This document shows, piece by piece, positions 17,652-25,596 of a stretch of DNA of 38,657 nt. The notes under the pieces were generated by a model. The model made no database searches, was not told where the DNA came from, and saw nothing but the letters and a program-made list of their open reading frames with translations. Both the position numbers and the translations under genes were made by a program. Source of the DNA: an uncultured Actinomycetes bacterium (GTDB lineage Bacteria > Actinomycetota > Acidimicrobiia > Acidimicrobiales > RAAP-2); assembly GCA_903825035.1 (NCBI GenBank), contig CAIJYV010000037.1, positions 1-38,657 on the forward strand, in the 5' to 3' direction. How positions within the stretch are numbered: the stretch's first letter is position 1; each line of letters opens with the position of its first letter.

Positions 17652-18304
17652 TGAGTCGCGATATCAGAGAGTGCGACTGCGCGAACTGGACCGCCGTCGC
17701 TCGCGCCCATGTTGAGGGGCAAGAGCGAGATGATTGGTGTGGCGTTCGTGAGACTTCGTAGATTCATAAAGTTTTCGCCGATAACGCCACCCGCTTTACT
17801 CCAGAGGTAGTGAGCATCTAACTTGGCGTCTGCGGGATTGGCAGGAGTCATGTCGAGTGACAGAAAGTCCAGCGCAATCGTTCGTACACCCTTTTCCAAC
17901 AAGAAGACGAGGCTCTCTAGCGTGGGGTAGGGGTGTTCTAGATATTTTGATGTTCCGAAATGCTCAGACCAATCTGTTCGCACCAGGACGATTGAGTCGG
18001 GTTCAAAATTCTCTCGAGTAAAGCACTCGTGGGGAATTGATTGCCTGGGTGAAAGACCAGTCGCATCAATCAGAACCCATTTTCCGAAAAACCTTTGCAA
18101 AGGGATTTGGTCCAGGGTTGGTAACTCGTTGAGAACATGAAAGGGCGAGTCAACGTGGGTTCCAGACTGTGAGCCCATGTGAACGGACAGGACATTCACC
18201 CAGTCAGTCTCGGCGTGAAGTAGTGGTTCAATGACCACTTGCGGGTCACCCGGGTATACCTGCATTCCGGTGTGCAGGGGATGGGAAAGATCAACGATTT
18301 CCAA
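17648..18304 (-). CDS. Cyclase-family metal-dependent hydrolase (kynurenine formamidase / isatin hydrolase-like)
   Basis: A 218-residue protein with the family signature HxGTHxDxPxH partly altered: MGSQSGTHVDSPFH near residues 44-57, where the first metal-binding His position reads Ser/Gln. Other family patches are VDLSHPLHTGMQVYPGDP, IVLVRTDW and ALDFLSLDM. Relatives open cyclic amides or formamides (kynurenine formamidase, isatin hydrolase), so an amide or ureido ring is a fair guess for the substrate. Start TTG 18304 is chosen because AGGAAG (18312-18317 on the minus strand) sits 7 nt upstream; TTG 18322 is the longer alternative. Divergent from the NCS1 permease operon, with a shared dyad between them. 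Confidence 0.78.
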   Translation of the reverse strand: MEIVDLSHPLHTGMQVYPGDPQVVIEPLLHAETDWVNVLSVHMGSQSGTHVDSPFHVLNELPTLDQIPLQRFFGKWVLIDATGLSPRQSIPHECFTRENFEPDSIVLVRTDWSEHFGTSKYLEHPYPTLESLVFLLEKGVRTIALDFLSLDMTPANPADAKLDAHYLWSKAGGVIGENFMNLRSLTNATPIISLLPLNMGASDGGPVRAVALSDIATH

Positions 18305-18334
18305 TGTGACACTTCCTCGCAAAAACTAAACAAA

Positions 18335-18368
18335 TAATTGACACCAATTACTGAGTGGTTATCAATTA
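18335..18368. promoter_or_regulatory. Imperfect 34-bp dyad in the divergent promoter of the permease module
   Basis: Outer arms TAATTGA (18335-18341) and TCAATTA (18362-18368) and inner arms ACCA (18343-18346) and TGGT (18356-18359) form a nested inverted repeat, one base off perfect symmetry. On the plus strand TTGACA (18338-18343) and TATCAA (18360-18365), 16 nt apart, look like -35 and -10 boxes lying inside the arms. This predicts a leader of about 46 nt to ATG 18419. Best read as an operator for a dimeric repressor controlling both directions. No candidate regulator gene lies in the module. Confidence 0.55.
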
Positions 18369-18418
18369 ACTTTGAGCCTAGAGCAAGTGCTCGACGAAAC
18401 ATCCACTTAGGGGGAAGC

Positions 18419-19849
18419 ATGGCAAAGCAAGGCGGCTTGGGCGAGATTGAATCTCGTCACATCGATTACATTCCGCTCAGCGAACGTAGGGGAAAAATTT
18501 GGCGTCAGGGACCATTCTGGTTCTTGGGCAACTTTCAACCATTTACTGTCGCAATCGGACTAACAGCACCACTGGTTGGCGTCAACATGATTTGGGCGAC
18601 CGTCGCGGCAGTCCTCGGAGTTTTGTTCGGAACCATTTTCATGGCAGCCCACGCAGCCCAGGGTCCTCGATTGGGTATGCCCCAGATGATTCAGTCCCGA
18701 GCTCAGTTCGGATACGTCGGAGTGATTGTGCCCCTGCTGGCTTCAACCTTCACCTTCGCCGCATTCTTGGTCGTCGACACGGTGATCTTGAAGGTCGGTA
18801 TCAATAGCTTGTTTGGTTGGAATATGAACTGGACCGCTGTTGGGCTGATGGTTCTAACGGTGCTCATTGCCATCTATGGCCACGACTGGATTCACCGCGT
18901 GTTCATTGTTTTGTTCTGGGCCTCATTGCCGTTCTGGATCTTGACCACCATTGGAATGGCCACCGGTCACGCTGGTGTTGATCACATCGTGCCTCACCTG
19001 GGATTCAACTGGGCTGGTTTCTTCGTGATGTTCACCTTGGCGGCGTCCTACAACATCACCTACGCCCCCTACGTATCGGACTACACCCGTTACCTGCCAA
19101 ACACCACCTCACAAGCTGGCCTTATTTGGTCAGTGTTCCTTGGTGGGTCCTTGTCACCAATCTGGCTGATCCCAATGGGTTCATGGTTGGGCATTTACCT
19201 CGGTGTCGGCGACTCGTTGAGTGGTCTGCACAACGCCGGTAATCACTTCATTGGTGGGACGGGAACTGCACTCGTGATTCTCTCAACGCTGGCCTTGGTT
19301 GCCACGATGGGAATGGGTGCTTACTCGGGAATGCTCTCAATTGTGACGGCTATTGACTCCTTCCGCCCCGTCGCCACTGGTGCGAGGGCGCGAATCATCA
19401 CGATCGTGCTTTTGGGCGCAGTCTCGCTCTACTTCGGAATTGCCATTTCAACTCCGAGCCAAGCGGTCTACAACGCATTGACCATCATGTTGTACATCCT
19501 GTCCCCATGGACGGCGATTAACTTGATGGACTTCTACTTTGTTCGCAAGGAAAAGTTCGCGATTACCGACATGTTCCGCGCTGATGGCGTGTACGGACGT
19601 TGGGGCAAGAACGGTTTGCTGGTGTACTTCATTGGTATTGCCGTAGAGGTTCCGTTCATGTACTTGCCAAATCTCTACACTTCGTGGGGCGCCACTCAGC
19701 TACAGCTGGTTGACATCTCGTGGGTTATTGGTCTGATCGTTTCGGGCGTGCTGTACCTAGCACTGTCTCGCAACATCGACCGGGGTGCTGAACTAAAGGC
19801 CATTGCTGAATCCGAAGCAACTCTCGCTAAGAACGAGGAAGTCCGATAA
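18419..19849 (+). CDS. NCS1-family permease (purine/cytosine/allantoin/hydantoin type)
   Basis: A 476-residue membrane protein with about 12 hydrophobic helices. Nucleobase:cation symporter-1 signatures are a short polar N-terminus ending IDYIPLSERRGKIW, FWFLGNFQPFT, and GPRLGMPQMIQSRAQFGYVG. Further along are APYVSDYTRYLP and LTIMLYILSPWTAINLMDFYFVRK. The family imports purines, cytosine, hydantoins, allantoin or thiamine with Na+ or H+. Substrate is not readable from sequence, but the downstream amidase and ureohydrolase suggest an amide- or guanidine-bearing compound. ATG 18419 follows AGGGGGAA. The upstream in-frame extension to 18338 would cross the promoter dyad and is rejected. Confidence 0.9.
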   Translation: MAKQGGLGEIESRHIDYIPLSERRGKIWRQGPFWFLGNFQPFTVAIGLTAPLVGVNMIWATVAAVLGVLFGTIFMAAHAAQGPRLGMPQMIQSRAQFGYVGVIVPLLASTFTFAAFLVVDTVILKVGINSLFGWNMNWTAVGLMVLTVLIAIYGHDWIHRVFIVLFWASLPFWILTTIGMATGHAGVDHIVPHLGFNWAGFFVMFTLAASYNITYAPYVSDYTRYLPNTTSQAGLIWSVFLGGSLSPIWLIPMGSWLGIYLGVGDSLSGLHNAGNHFIGGTGTALVILSTLALVATMGMGAYSGMLSIVTAIDSFRPVATGARARIITIVLLGAVSLYFGIAISTPSQAVYNALTIMLYILSPWTAINLMDFYFVRKEKFAITDMFRADGVYGRWGKNGLLVYFIGIAVEVPFMYLPNLYTSWGATQLQLVDISWVIGLIVSGVLYLALSRNIDRGAELKAIAESEATLAKNEEVR

Positions 19850-19863
19850 GTACCGTCGACGAT

Positions 19864-20247
19864 GTGAAGGCAGCAGCCGCTGCGGTGGTTGCTGCCTTCG
19901 CACGTCACGACCGTGACGCGTACTTCAACACCTTTGCGCCCGAGTGCACTTTCATGTTCTATAACGCTCCAGCCTTTCTGGAAAGTCGTGCCGCCTACGA
20001 GGCCGAGTGGGACGCCTGGACTAAAGAGGGTTTTCACGTCCTAGGTTGTGAATCAATAGGCGGTCAGGTGACTATGGCAAGCGAGACGGTAGGGATTTTC
20101 ACTCACACCGTACGCACCACATTGGCTGAAGGTGAAGGCTCAGTAGTAACGGGCGAACGCGAAACCATCGTGTTTGCGCTCCGTGACGGGCGGTGGTTGG
20201 GTGTTCACGAACACCTCAGTCCGGACCCGACCTACACTGCTGAGTAA
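19864..20247 (+). CDS. NTF2/SnoaL-like (DUF4440-type) small protein
   Basis: A 127-residue cone-shaped NTF2-like domain. It has an N-terminal helix (AAAAAVVAAFARHDRDAYF), FAPECTFMFYN, then beta strands ending RETIVFALRDGRWLGVHEHLSPDP. Such proteins act as small-molecule isomerases/cyclases or as accessory subunits; no specific activity can be assigned. It lies between permease and amidase, and its stop overlaps the amidase start (TAATG), so it belongs to the module. The GTG at 19864 has no ribosome binding site. The frame stays open upstream through STVDD, preceded by ATA (19846) spaced properly from GAGGAAG (19835-19841), so the true start may lie there. Confidence 0.78.
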   Translation: MKAAAAAVVAAFARHDRDAYFNTFAPECTFMFYNAPAFLESRAAYEAEWDAWTKEGFHVLGCESIGGQVTMASETVGIFTHTVRTTLAEGEGSVVTGERETIVFALRDGRWLGVHEHLSPDPTYTAE

Positions 20248-21650
20248 TGACTTCTCCAATTTCTACAATCGCGGCTGCGGTCCGCGATAAAAAAGTCAGT
20301 GCCTCCGAAGTCGCCGAAGAGGCGATTCGTCGAGTATCGGTAATAAACCCAAACCTCAATTTTCTCTCAGATGAGTATTTTGAAGATGGTCGGCGAGACG
20401 CGCGAGAAGTCCACAGCGGCCCCCTCGCGGGCGTTCCGCTGTTGGTTAAGGACCTCGAAGATCGTCAGGGATGGCCCACTCGCAAAGGTTCGCTGCTCTA
20501 TAAAGATGCAAAGCCCGCGGCGAGCAATAGCCCATCGGTGCAGCGCTTGCTCAATGCGGGATGCGTCGCTATTGGCAAGAGCACGTTGCCAGAGTTCGCC
20601 ATTGAAGGATTTACCGCGAATCGCCAATCGGGGGTAACGCGTAATCCATGGAACTTGGACTATTCACCCGGTGGCTCCTCCGGTGGCTCAGCCGCCGCCG
20701 TGAGCGCTGGAGCGGTCGGTATTGGCACCGCTACCGACGGTGGCGGTTCGGTTCGAATCCCAGCCTCACTCTGTGGCCTCGTTGGATTAAAGCCCACGAA
20801 CGGCGTCATTGGTCGATGGCCAGCCCCCGATTGGATTGATTGCTCAACTGATGGAGTTTTCACGACGACGGTTACTGATTTGGAACTTGTTTTGAATGTA
20901 CAGGCGGGACCTGTTGCGGGCGATCCCAATGCCTTATCGCCGGCTGCACTAGAAGCTGCCCTTACAGTTCGCAAACCAAAATCGATTAAATTCATCGCGG
21001 CAACTCGGACTTCAGATCTGGGACCATTGCCGAGCGACGTGGAGCGAGAGTTCCGTCAAGCGGTCGATCGAGTGGAGTCCCTATTCTCGGCGACTGCTAC
21101 TTGGAAGAACCCAGGGACCTTCACGCCGAGTGGTGACCCCGACTTGGATTGGTTCACGATTTGCTCGACCGAGCACATGTTCCGAGTCGGTCGAGACACT
21201 CTGACTAAGAATTGGGATCAACTCCACGTGGCCTCGCAGGCCTTCATGGAGCAAGGGATGCAGACATCGGTCGATGAGTACATGGCTGCTCGCATCCGAC
21301 GTTTTGAATACATCCGTAACTATGACGAACTACTCGGGAGTGACACCTTCTTGCTGACTCCCGCGGTGGCTGCAGCAGGGTGGTTGGCCGACGGGCGAGT
21401 AACGCAAGATGCGCCAGAGGGCCAACTCCCTCCCGAGGTGTATTCCACCGCTGTTCAGAATGTTTTGGGACTACCCGCAATTTCTCTGCCAGCGGGAATT
21501 CTCGACTGTGGCGTTCCCTTCGGAATTCAGATCACTGGACCACGCTGGAGTGACGGGCAGCTACTCGCCCTCGCTCGCGAATGGGAAGCTCAATTCCCTT
21601 GGGTGCTGACCGCACCAGGATACGAACCACTTGATTCATTTTTAAAATAG
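20247..21650 (+). CDS. Amidase signature family hydrolase
   Basis: A 467-residue amidase of the Ser-cisSer-Lys type. The triad is visible as K68 (PLLVKDLED), cis-Ser S144 ([11 protein letters not shown]) and nucleophile S168 ([10 protein letters not shown]), with the family's 24-residue spacing between the serines. It hydrolyses an amide bond and probably releases ammonia or an amine in the cytoplasm. The GatA role is unlikely because no gatB or gatC is nearby. It is coupled to the NTF2-like gene by TAATG and followed by the ureohydrolase. One attractive role (inference) is 4-guanidinobutyramide to 4-guanidinobutyrate, feeding the next enzyme. Confidence 0.92.
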   Translation: MTSPISTIAAAVRDKKVSASEVAEEAIRRVSVINPNLNFLSDEYFEDGRRDAREVHSGPLAGVPLLVKDLEDRQGWPTRKGSLLYKDAKPAASNSPSVQRLLNAGCVAIGKSTLPEFAIEGFTANRQSGVTRNPWNLDYSPGGSSGGSAAAVSAGAVGIGTATDGGGSVRIPASLCGLVGLKPTNGVIGRWPAPDWIDCSTDGVFTTTVTDLELVLNVQAGPVAGDPNALSPAALEAALTVRKPKSIKFIAATRTSDLGPLPSDVEREFRQAVDRVESLFSATATWKNPGTFTPSGDPDLDWFTICSTEHMFRVGRDTLTKNWDQLHVASQAFMEQGMQTSVDEYMAARIRRFEYIRNYDELLGSDTFLLTPAVAAAGWLADGRVTQDAPEGQLPPEVYSTAVQNVLGLPAISLPAGILDCGVPFGIQITGPRWSDGQLLALAREWEAQFPWVLTAPGYEPLDSFLK

Positions 21651-21657
21651 GAGCACT

Positions 21658-22617
21658 ATGTCACGAGAAGATACACCACGGATTACCGGTAACGGAAAAG
21701 TTGGACAGGTAGACGCCACGAAAATCCCTCGTTTTGCGGGATTGGGCACCTTTGCTCGACTACCCCAAATTGATGACGTAAGCGACGTTGACCTCGCAAT
21801 CATGGGTGTTCCATTTGACTCAGGTGTGAGTTACAGACCGGGGGCCCGATTTGGCCCAACCCACGTTCGTGAGTCCTCCCGTCTCCTGCGCCCATACAAC
21901 CCAGCGGTTGATGTGCTCCCTTTCGAAAAGTATCAAGTTGCTGACGCGGGTGACCTCGGGGTGAATCCCTTCAACTTGGAAGAGGCCATTAAGGACATCG
22001 AATATGGCTCGCGTGCGCTGCACGAGCGCGCTAAGCGAATTCTCACCATTGGTGGTGACCACACAATTGCCTTACCGCTTCTTCGCACCATGCACGCAAA
22101 ACACGGCCCAATTTCGGTAGTGCACTTTGATGCCCACTTAGACACCTGGGACACATACTTTGGCGCCCAATACACCCACGGCACCCCATTCCGCCGTGCG
22201 TCGGAAGAAGGCCTTATTGATCGAGAGGGATCGATGCACGTAGGTACTCGCGGACCTCTGTACTCCTCGAAGGACCTTTCGCAAGACGCAGATTTAGGAT
22301 TTGACATCTTCTCAACCACCGAATTTGATTCGATTGGCCTACAAGGGGCGATTGATCGAATTGCAGCTCGAGTTCAGGATCGACCAATGTATGTTTCAAT
22401 CGACATTGACGTACTGGACCCCAGTCACGCCCCAGGAACGGGGACGCCGGAAGCGGGAGGGCTCACCAGCCGAGAATTGTTGGCCGTAATTCGCTCATTC
22501 TCCAAGCTCAACATTGTTGGCGCTGACGTGGTTGAAGTAGCACCCGCCTACGATCACGCGGAGATTACGGGCATTGCTGCGAGCCACGTTCTCTACGAAC
22601 TACTCAGCGCAATGTAA
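21658..22617 (+). CDS. Agmatinase/guanidinobutyrase-family ureohydrolase
   Basis: A 319-residue ureohydrolase that uses a binuclear metal site (usually Mn) to release urea from a guanidino compound. Metal ligands are visible as H135 (GGDHTIALP), D158/H160/D162 ([10 protein letters not shown]) and D249/D251 ([19 protein letters not shown]). [15 protein letters not shown] is typical of the agmatinase/guanidinobutyrase branch rather than of arginase. The ribosome binding site GGAG overlaps the amidase stop. Which guanidine it cleaves cannot be told; agmatine, guanidinobutyrate, guanidinopropionate and guanidine are all possible. No urease, allophanate hydrolase or HypA/HypB-like gene is in view. 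Convergent, zero spacing, with the SCP2 gene. Confidence 0.9.
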   Translation: MSREDTPRITGNGKVGQVDATKIPRFAGLGTFARLPQIDDVSDVDLAIMGVPFDSGVSYRPGARFGPTHVRESSRLLRPYNPAVDVLPFEKYQVADAGDLGVNPFNLEEAIKDIEYGSRALHERAKRILTIGGDHTIALPLLRTMHAKHGPISVVHFDAHLDTWDTYFGAQYTHGTPFRRASEEGLIDREGSMHVGTRGPLYSSKDLSQDADLGFDIFSTTEFDSIGLQGAIDRIAARVQDRPMYVSIDIDVLDPSHAPGTGTPEAGGLTSRELLAVIRSFSKLNIVGADVVEVAPAYDHAEITGIAASHVLYELLSAM

Positions 22618-22992
22618 TTACGCGGGACGCTGTCCCGCGTACGCACTCTGGAACCACTTCATGAGTGGAACCAAGGTGTTGACGTTTCCGCGCACTTTGA
22701 TGCGCCCTTCACGCAGAGCGGTACCGGAGTCGAAATCTCCCGAGTACAGGCTCGCGGCATCGGTGTAGCTCAAACGAATGATGGAGTCGGCGTCGAGAGT
22801 GTCGCCGGCTAGTAGGGAACCGCCTTCAGGCTTTACCGCAATGGTGAAGGCATGAGGAACACTCGAGGGTGCATCCTCAATGACGAACACAACACTGAAG
22901 GTCGAGATGCCCTCGGGCATCTCGACCTGACCAGCGTCGGCGAGCGTTTTATTGACGGTGGCAAACCACTCTTCGCTCAAGAAGTCCTTCAT
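22618..22992 (-). CDS. SCP2 sterol-binding domain protein
   Basis: A 124-residue stand-alone SCP2-like domain. It has an alternating strand region FSVVFVIEDAPSSVPHAFTIAVKPEGG and the typical C-terminal half (IRLSYTDAASLYSGDFDSGTALREGRIKVRGNVNTLVPLMKWF). Such domains bind lipids or acyl-CoA-like ligands. It is coupled to sdhB by a TAATG overlap, so it is made together with succinate dehydrogenase. A lipid- or quinone-related accessory role is possible but unproven. Confidence 0.85.
   Translation of the reverse strand: MKDFLSEEWFATVNKTLADAGQVEMPEGISTFSVVFVIEDAPSSVPHAFTIAVKPEGGSLLAGDTLDADSIIRLSYTDAASLYSGDFDSGTALREGRIKVRGNVNTLVPLMKWFQSAYAGQRPA
22620..22640. terminator. Hairpin at the convergent ureohydrolase/SCP2 junction
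   Basis: A perfect 9-bp stem (ACGCGGGAC, 22620-22628; GTCCCGCGT, 22632-22640) with a 3-nt loop lies 3 nt after the ureohydrolase stop and inside the last codons of the SCP2 gene. It is GC-rich, but no T-tract follows on the plus strand. It may be a U-less terminator for the plus-strand operon, or simply constrained codons. Confidence 0.4.
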
Positions 22993-23771
22993 TAAGGAGC
23001 TGGCTGAACCGCGGCCTCAGCTGCTGAGGTCTTAGTTTTGCGGCGAATCTTTCGACCAAGCCAGGCGACGGGGTCGTAGTGAGCATCGACTACACGCTCC
23101 TTGAGAGGAATGATTGCGTTGTCGGTGATCTTGATGTGCTCTGGGCAGACCTCAGTGCAGCACTTAGTGATGTTGCAGTAGCCCAGCCCCATGTCCTCGC
23201 GCACGAGATCGCGTCGGTCATTAGTGTCCAGGGGGTGCATCTCTAGCTCGGCGTAGCGGATGAAGAATCGTGGTCCGGCGTAGTGCTGCTTGTTGTCTTC
23301 GTGGTCACGAATCACGTGGCAAACGTCTTGACACATAAAGCACTCGATGCACTTACGGAACTCTTGAGCACGTTCGACGTCCTCTTGGTAAATCCGGTAG
23401 CCATCGGCCGGCATCGGTGGAGGCAAGAGAGCCGGCACTTTTTCTGCCTGGGCGTAGTTGAATGACACGTCGGTGACGAGGTCACGAATGATTGGGAAAG
23501 TCTTCATTGGCGTCACCGTCACGGGACCTTCGGGCAGCGTGTCCATGCGGGTCATGCACATCAGTCGAGGCTTACCGTTGACTTCGACCGCACAGCTTCC
23601 GCACTTTCCGGCCTTGCAGTTCCAACGGCAGGCCAGGTCTGGCGCTTCGGTTGCTTGGATGCGATGAATCACGTCAAGAACAACTTCGCCCTCGTTGCGC
23701 TCAATTGTGTAAGTCTCGAAGTCTCCGCCTTCGGCGTCGCCCCGCCATACTCTCATGGTGATATCGGACAT
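22992..23771 (-). CDS. sdhB: Succinate dehydrogenase iron-sulfur subunit
   Basis: A 259-residue electron-transfer subunit. All three clusters are visible: [2Fe-2S] in CRWNCKAGKCGSC with a later Cys in RLMC, [4Fe-4S] in CIECFMCQDVC, and the third cluster in CNITKCCTEVCPEHI. It passes electrons from the SdhA FAD to the membrane quinone (menaquinone expected). Coupled by TAATG to sdhA upstream and to the SCP2 gene downstream. A C-terminal basic then Ala-rich tail (RKIRRKTKTSAAEAAVQPAP) is a lineage feature. Confidence 0.96.
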   Translation of the reverse strand: MSDITMRVWRGDAEGGDFETYTIERNEGEVVLDVIHRIQATEAPDLACRWNCKAGKCGSCAVEVNGKPRLMCMTRMDTLPEGPVTVTPMKTFPIIRDLVTDVSFNYAQAEKVPALLPPPMPADGYRIYQEDVERAQEFRKCIECFMCQDVCHVIRDHEDNKQHYAGPRFFIRYAELEMHPLDTNDRRDLVREDMGLGYCNITKCCTEVCPEHIKITDNAIIPLKERVVDAHYDPVAWLGRKIRRKTKTSAAEAAVQPAP

Positions 23772-25582
23772 TATTTTGCCTCCTCGAGAAGAGCCTTTAG
23801 TTCAGGGGTGATGGTGAGAATGGGCTGTGGTTCAACTTCGAACGTGCTGTCCCACTTTCCATCGGTTGAAGTGTGGGTGAAGTTAACGGTGCCTAGTTCG
23901 GCAACCGATGCGGGGAAGTCGTCGCGGGTGTGACCACCACGAGATTCCTTGCGACTCAATGCGCCGACGGCGACGCACTTAGAGACCGTGATCATGGCGG
24001 GCAGGTCCGTAGCCAAGTTCCAACCAGGGTTGTAGGCGCGGCCACCCTTGACCTTGATGTTGTGAACTCGCTTGGTGAGCTTGTCGAGCTCTGAGATCGC
24101 AAACTCAAGTTCACTGCCGGTGCGAATGATGCCGACGTTGGCCTGCATCATCTCTTGCAAGTCACGCTGAATGTCGTAGGGGTTCTCGCCTTCGGTCCGC
24201 TCGAAAGGAGCGAGTGCTTCAGCGATCGCGCTGTCGACATCGCTCTGGGCAAACTTGCCTGAGCCGCCGCCGTCCTTAATGTAGTTAACGGCGCCTTCTC
24301 CGGCACGCTTACCGAATACGATGAGGTCGCTGAGTGAGTTTCCGCCCAAACGGTTTGCTCCGTGAAGCCCGGCGGCCACTTCGCCAGCGGCAAACAGACC
24401 TGGAGTCTTCGTCGCGGCGGTGTCGGCGTCAACCTTGACGCCACCCATGATGTAGTGGCAGGTCGGGCCGATTTCCATGGGTTCACGAGTAATGTCCACA
24501 CCGGCCAATTCCATGAATTGGTGGTACATCGAAGGCAGGCGGCGGCGGATGAATTCCGCGCTGCGTCGTGAGGCGATGTCGAGGAATACGCCACCGTGGG
24601 GGCTTCCGCGACCGGCCTTAACTTCAGCGTTAATGGCGCGAGCCACCTCGTCACGGGGGAGCAGCTCTGGTGGGCGACGTCCAGCGGAGTGGTCGTCGTA
24701 CCACTTGTCTGCCTCTTCTTCAGTTTCGGCCGTTTCGGCGCGGAACATTGGGGCGACGTAATTGAACATGAATCGCTCACCGAGTGAGTTACGGAGCACT
24801 CCACCGTCACCACGAACACCTTCGGTAACCAAGAGACCGCGTACCGACATTGGCCACACCATTCCGGTGGGGTGGAACTGGATGCACTCCATGTCAATCA
24901 ACTCACTGCCGGCCCATAGGGCCATGGCGTGTCCGTCACCGGTGCCCTCCCAAGAGTTGGAGGTGAACTTCCAGGACTTGCCGGCCCCGCCAGTTGCGAG
25001 GATCACGGCTTTGGCGCTGAAGGTTACAAATTCACCGTTGGCGCGCCAATAAGCGGCGACACCGGAAACGGCACCGTTGGCATCTTTGAGAAGTTGCAAA
25101 ACCTTGCACTCCATGAAGACGTCAACGCCCATCGAAACTACCTTTTGCTGCAGGGTGCGAATCAATTCAAGGCCGGTACGGTCACCAACGTGAGCCAAGC
25201 GTGCGTAGCGGTGGCCGCCGAAGTCACGCTGCAAGATCTTGCCGTCCTTGGTTCGGTCAAACAAAGCACCCCACTGCTCGAGCTCGAGAACGCGCTCGGG
25301 CGCCTCCTTGGCGTGTAGTTCGGCCATCCGGTAGTTGTTGAGGTACTTTCCTCCACGCATGGTGTCGCGGAAGTGGACCTGCCAGTTGTCCTCAGGGTAG
25401 ACGTTTCCCATGGCGGCGGCCATGCCACCTTCGGCCATAACGGTGTGGGCCTTGCCCAAGAGTGACTTGGTGATGATTCCTACGCGGAGCCCTTGCTGCT
25501 TGGCCTCAATGGCCGCGCGCAGTCCCGCGCCACCGGCTCCAATAATCAGTACGTCGTAATCGTGGTTTTCAATTGTTGTCAT
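23771..25582 (-). CDS. sdhA: Succinate dehydrogenase flavoprotein subunit
   Basis: A 603-residue FAD-binding catalytic subunit that oxidises succinate to fumarate. The N-terminal dinucleotide fold is DVLIIGAGGAGLRAAIEA. The histidine expected to link FAD covalently is in KAHTVMAEGG. Substrate-site blocks are QFHPTGMVWP, GERFMFNYVAP, CHYIMGGVKVDADT and GLHGANRLGGNSLSDL. The C-terminal helical region carries KESRGGHTRDDFP. Normal length. It follows sdhC after 14 nt, and sdhB overlaps its stop. Confidence 0.97.
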   Translation of the reverse strand: MTTIENHDYDVLIIGAGGAGLRAAIEAKQQGLRVGIITKSLLGKAHTVMAEGGMAAAMGNVYPEDNWQVHFRDTMRGGKYLNNYRMAELHAKEAPERVLELEQWGALFDRTKDGKILQRDFGGHRYARLAHVGDRTGLELIRTLQQKVVSMGVDVFMECKVLQLLKDANGAVSGVAAYWRANGEFVTFSAKAVILATGGAGKSWKFTSNSWEGTGDGHAMALWAGSELIDMECIQFHPTGMVWPMSVRGLLVTEGVRGDGGVLRNSLGERFMFNYVAPMFRAETAETEEEADKWYDDHSAGRRPPELLPRDEVARAINAEVKAGRGSPHGGVFLDIASRRSAEFIRRRLPSMYHQFMELAGVDITREPMEIGPTCHYIMGGVKVDADTAATKTPGLFAAGEVAAGLHGANRLGGNSLSDLIVFGKRAGEGAVNYIKDGGGSGKFAQSDVDSAIAEALAPFERTEGENPYDIQRDLQEMMQANVGIIRTGSELEFAISELDKLTKRVHNIKVKGGRAYNPGWNLATDLPAMITVSKCVAVGALSRKESRGGHTRDDFPASVAELGTVNFTHTSTDGKWDSTFEVEPQPILTITPELKALLEEAK

Positions 25583-25596
25583 TGCGAATCCTTGAA

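Noticed and set aside
18338-18418. Upstream extension of the NCS1 permease
   Set aside because: It would translate across the promoter dyad, and the ATG at 18419 has a strong AGGGGGAA site.
24148-24897. 249-codon minus-strand frame overlapping sdhA in another phase
   Set aside because: Composition is Thr/Ser/Trp-rich shadow translation; sdhA covers the region with all family motifs.
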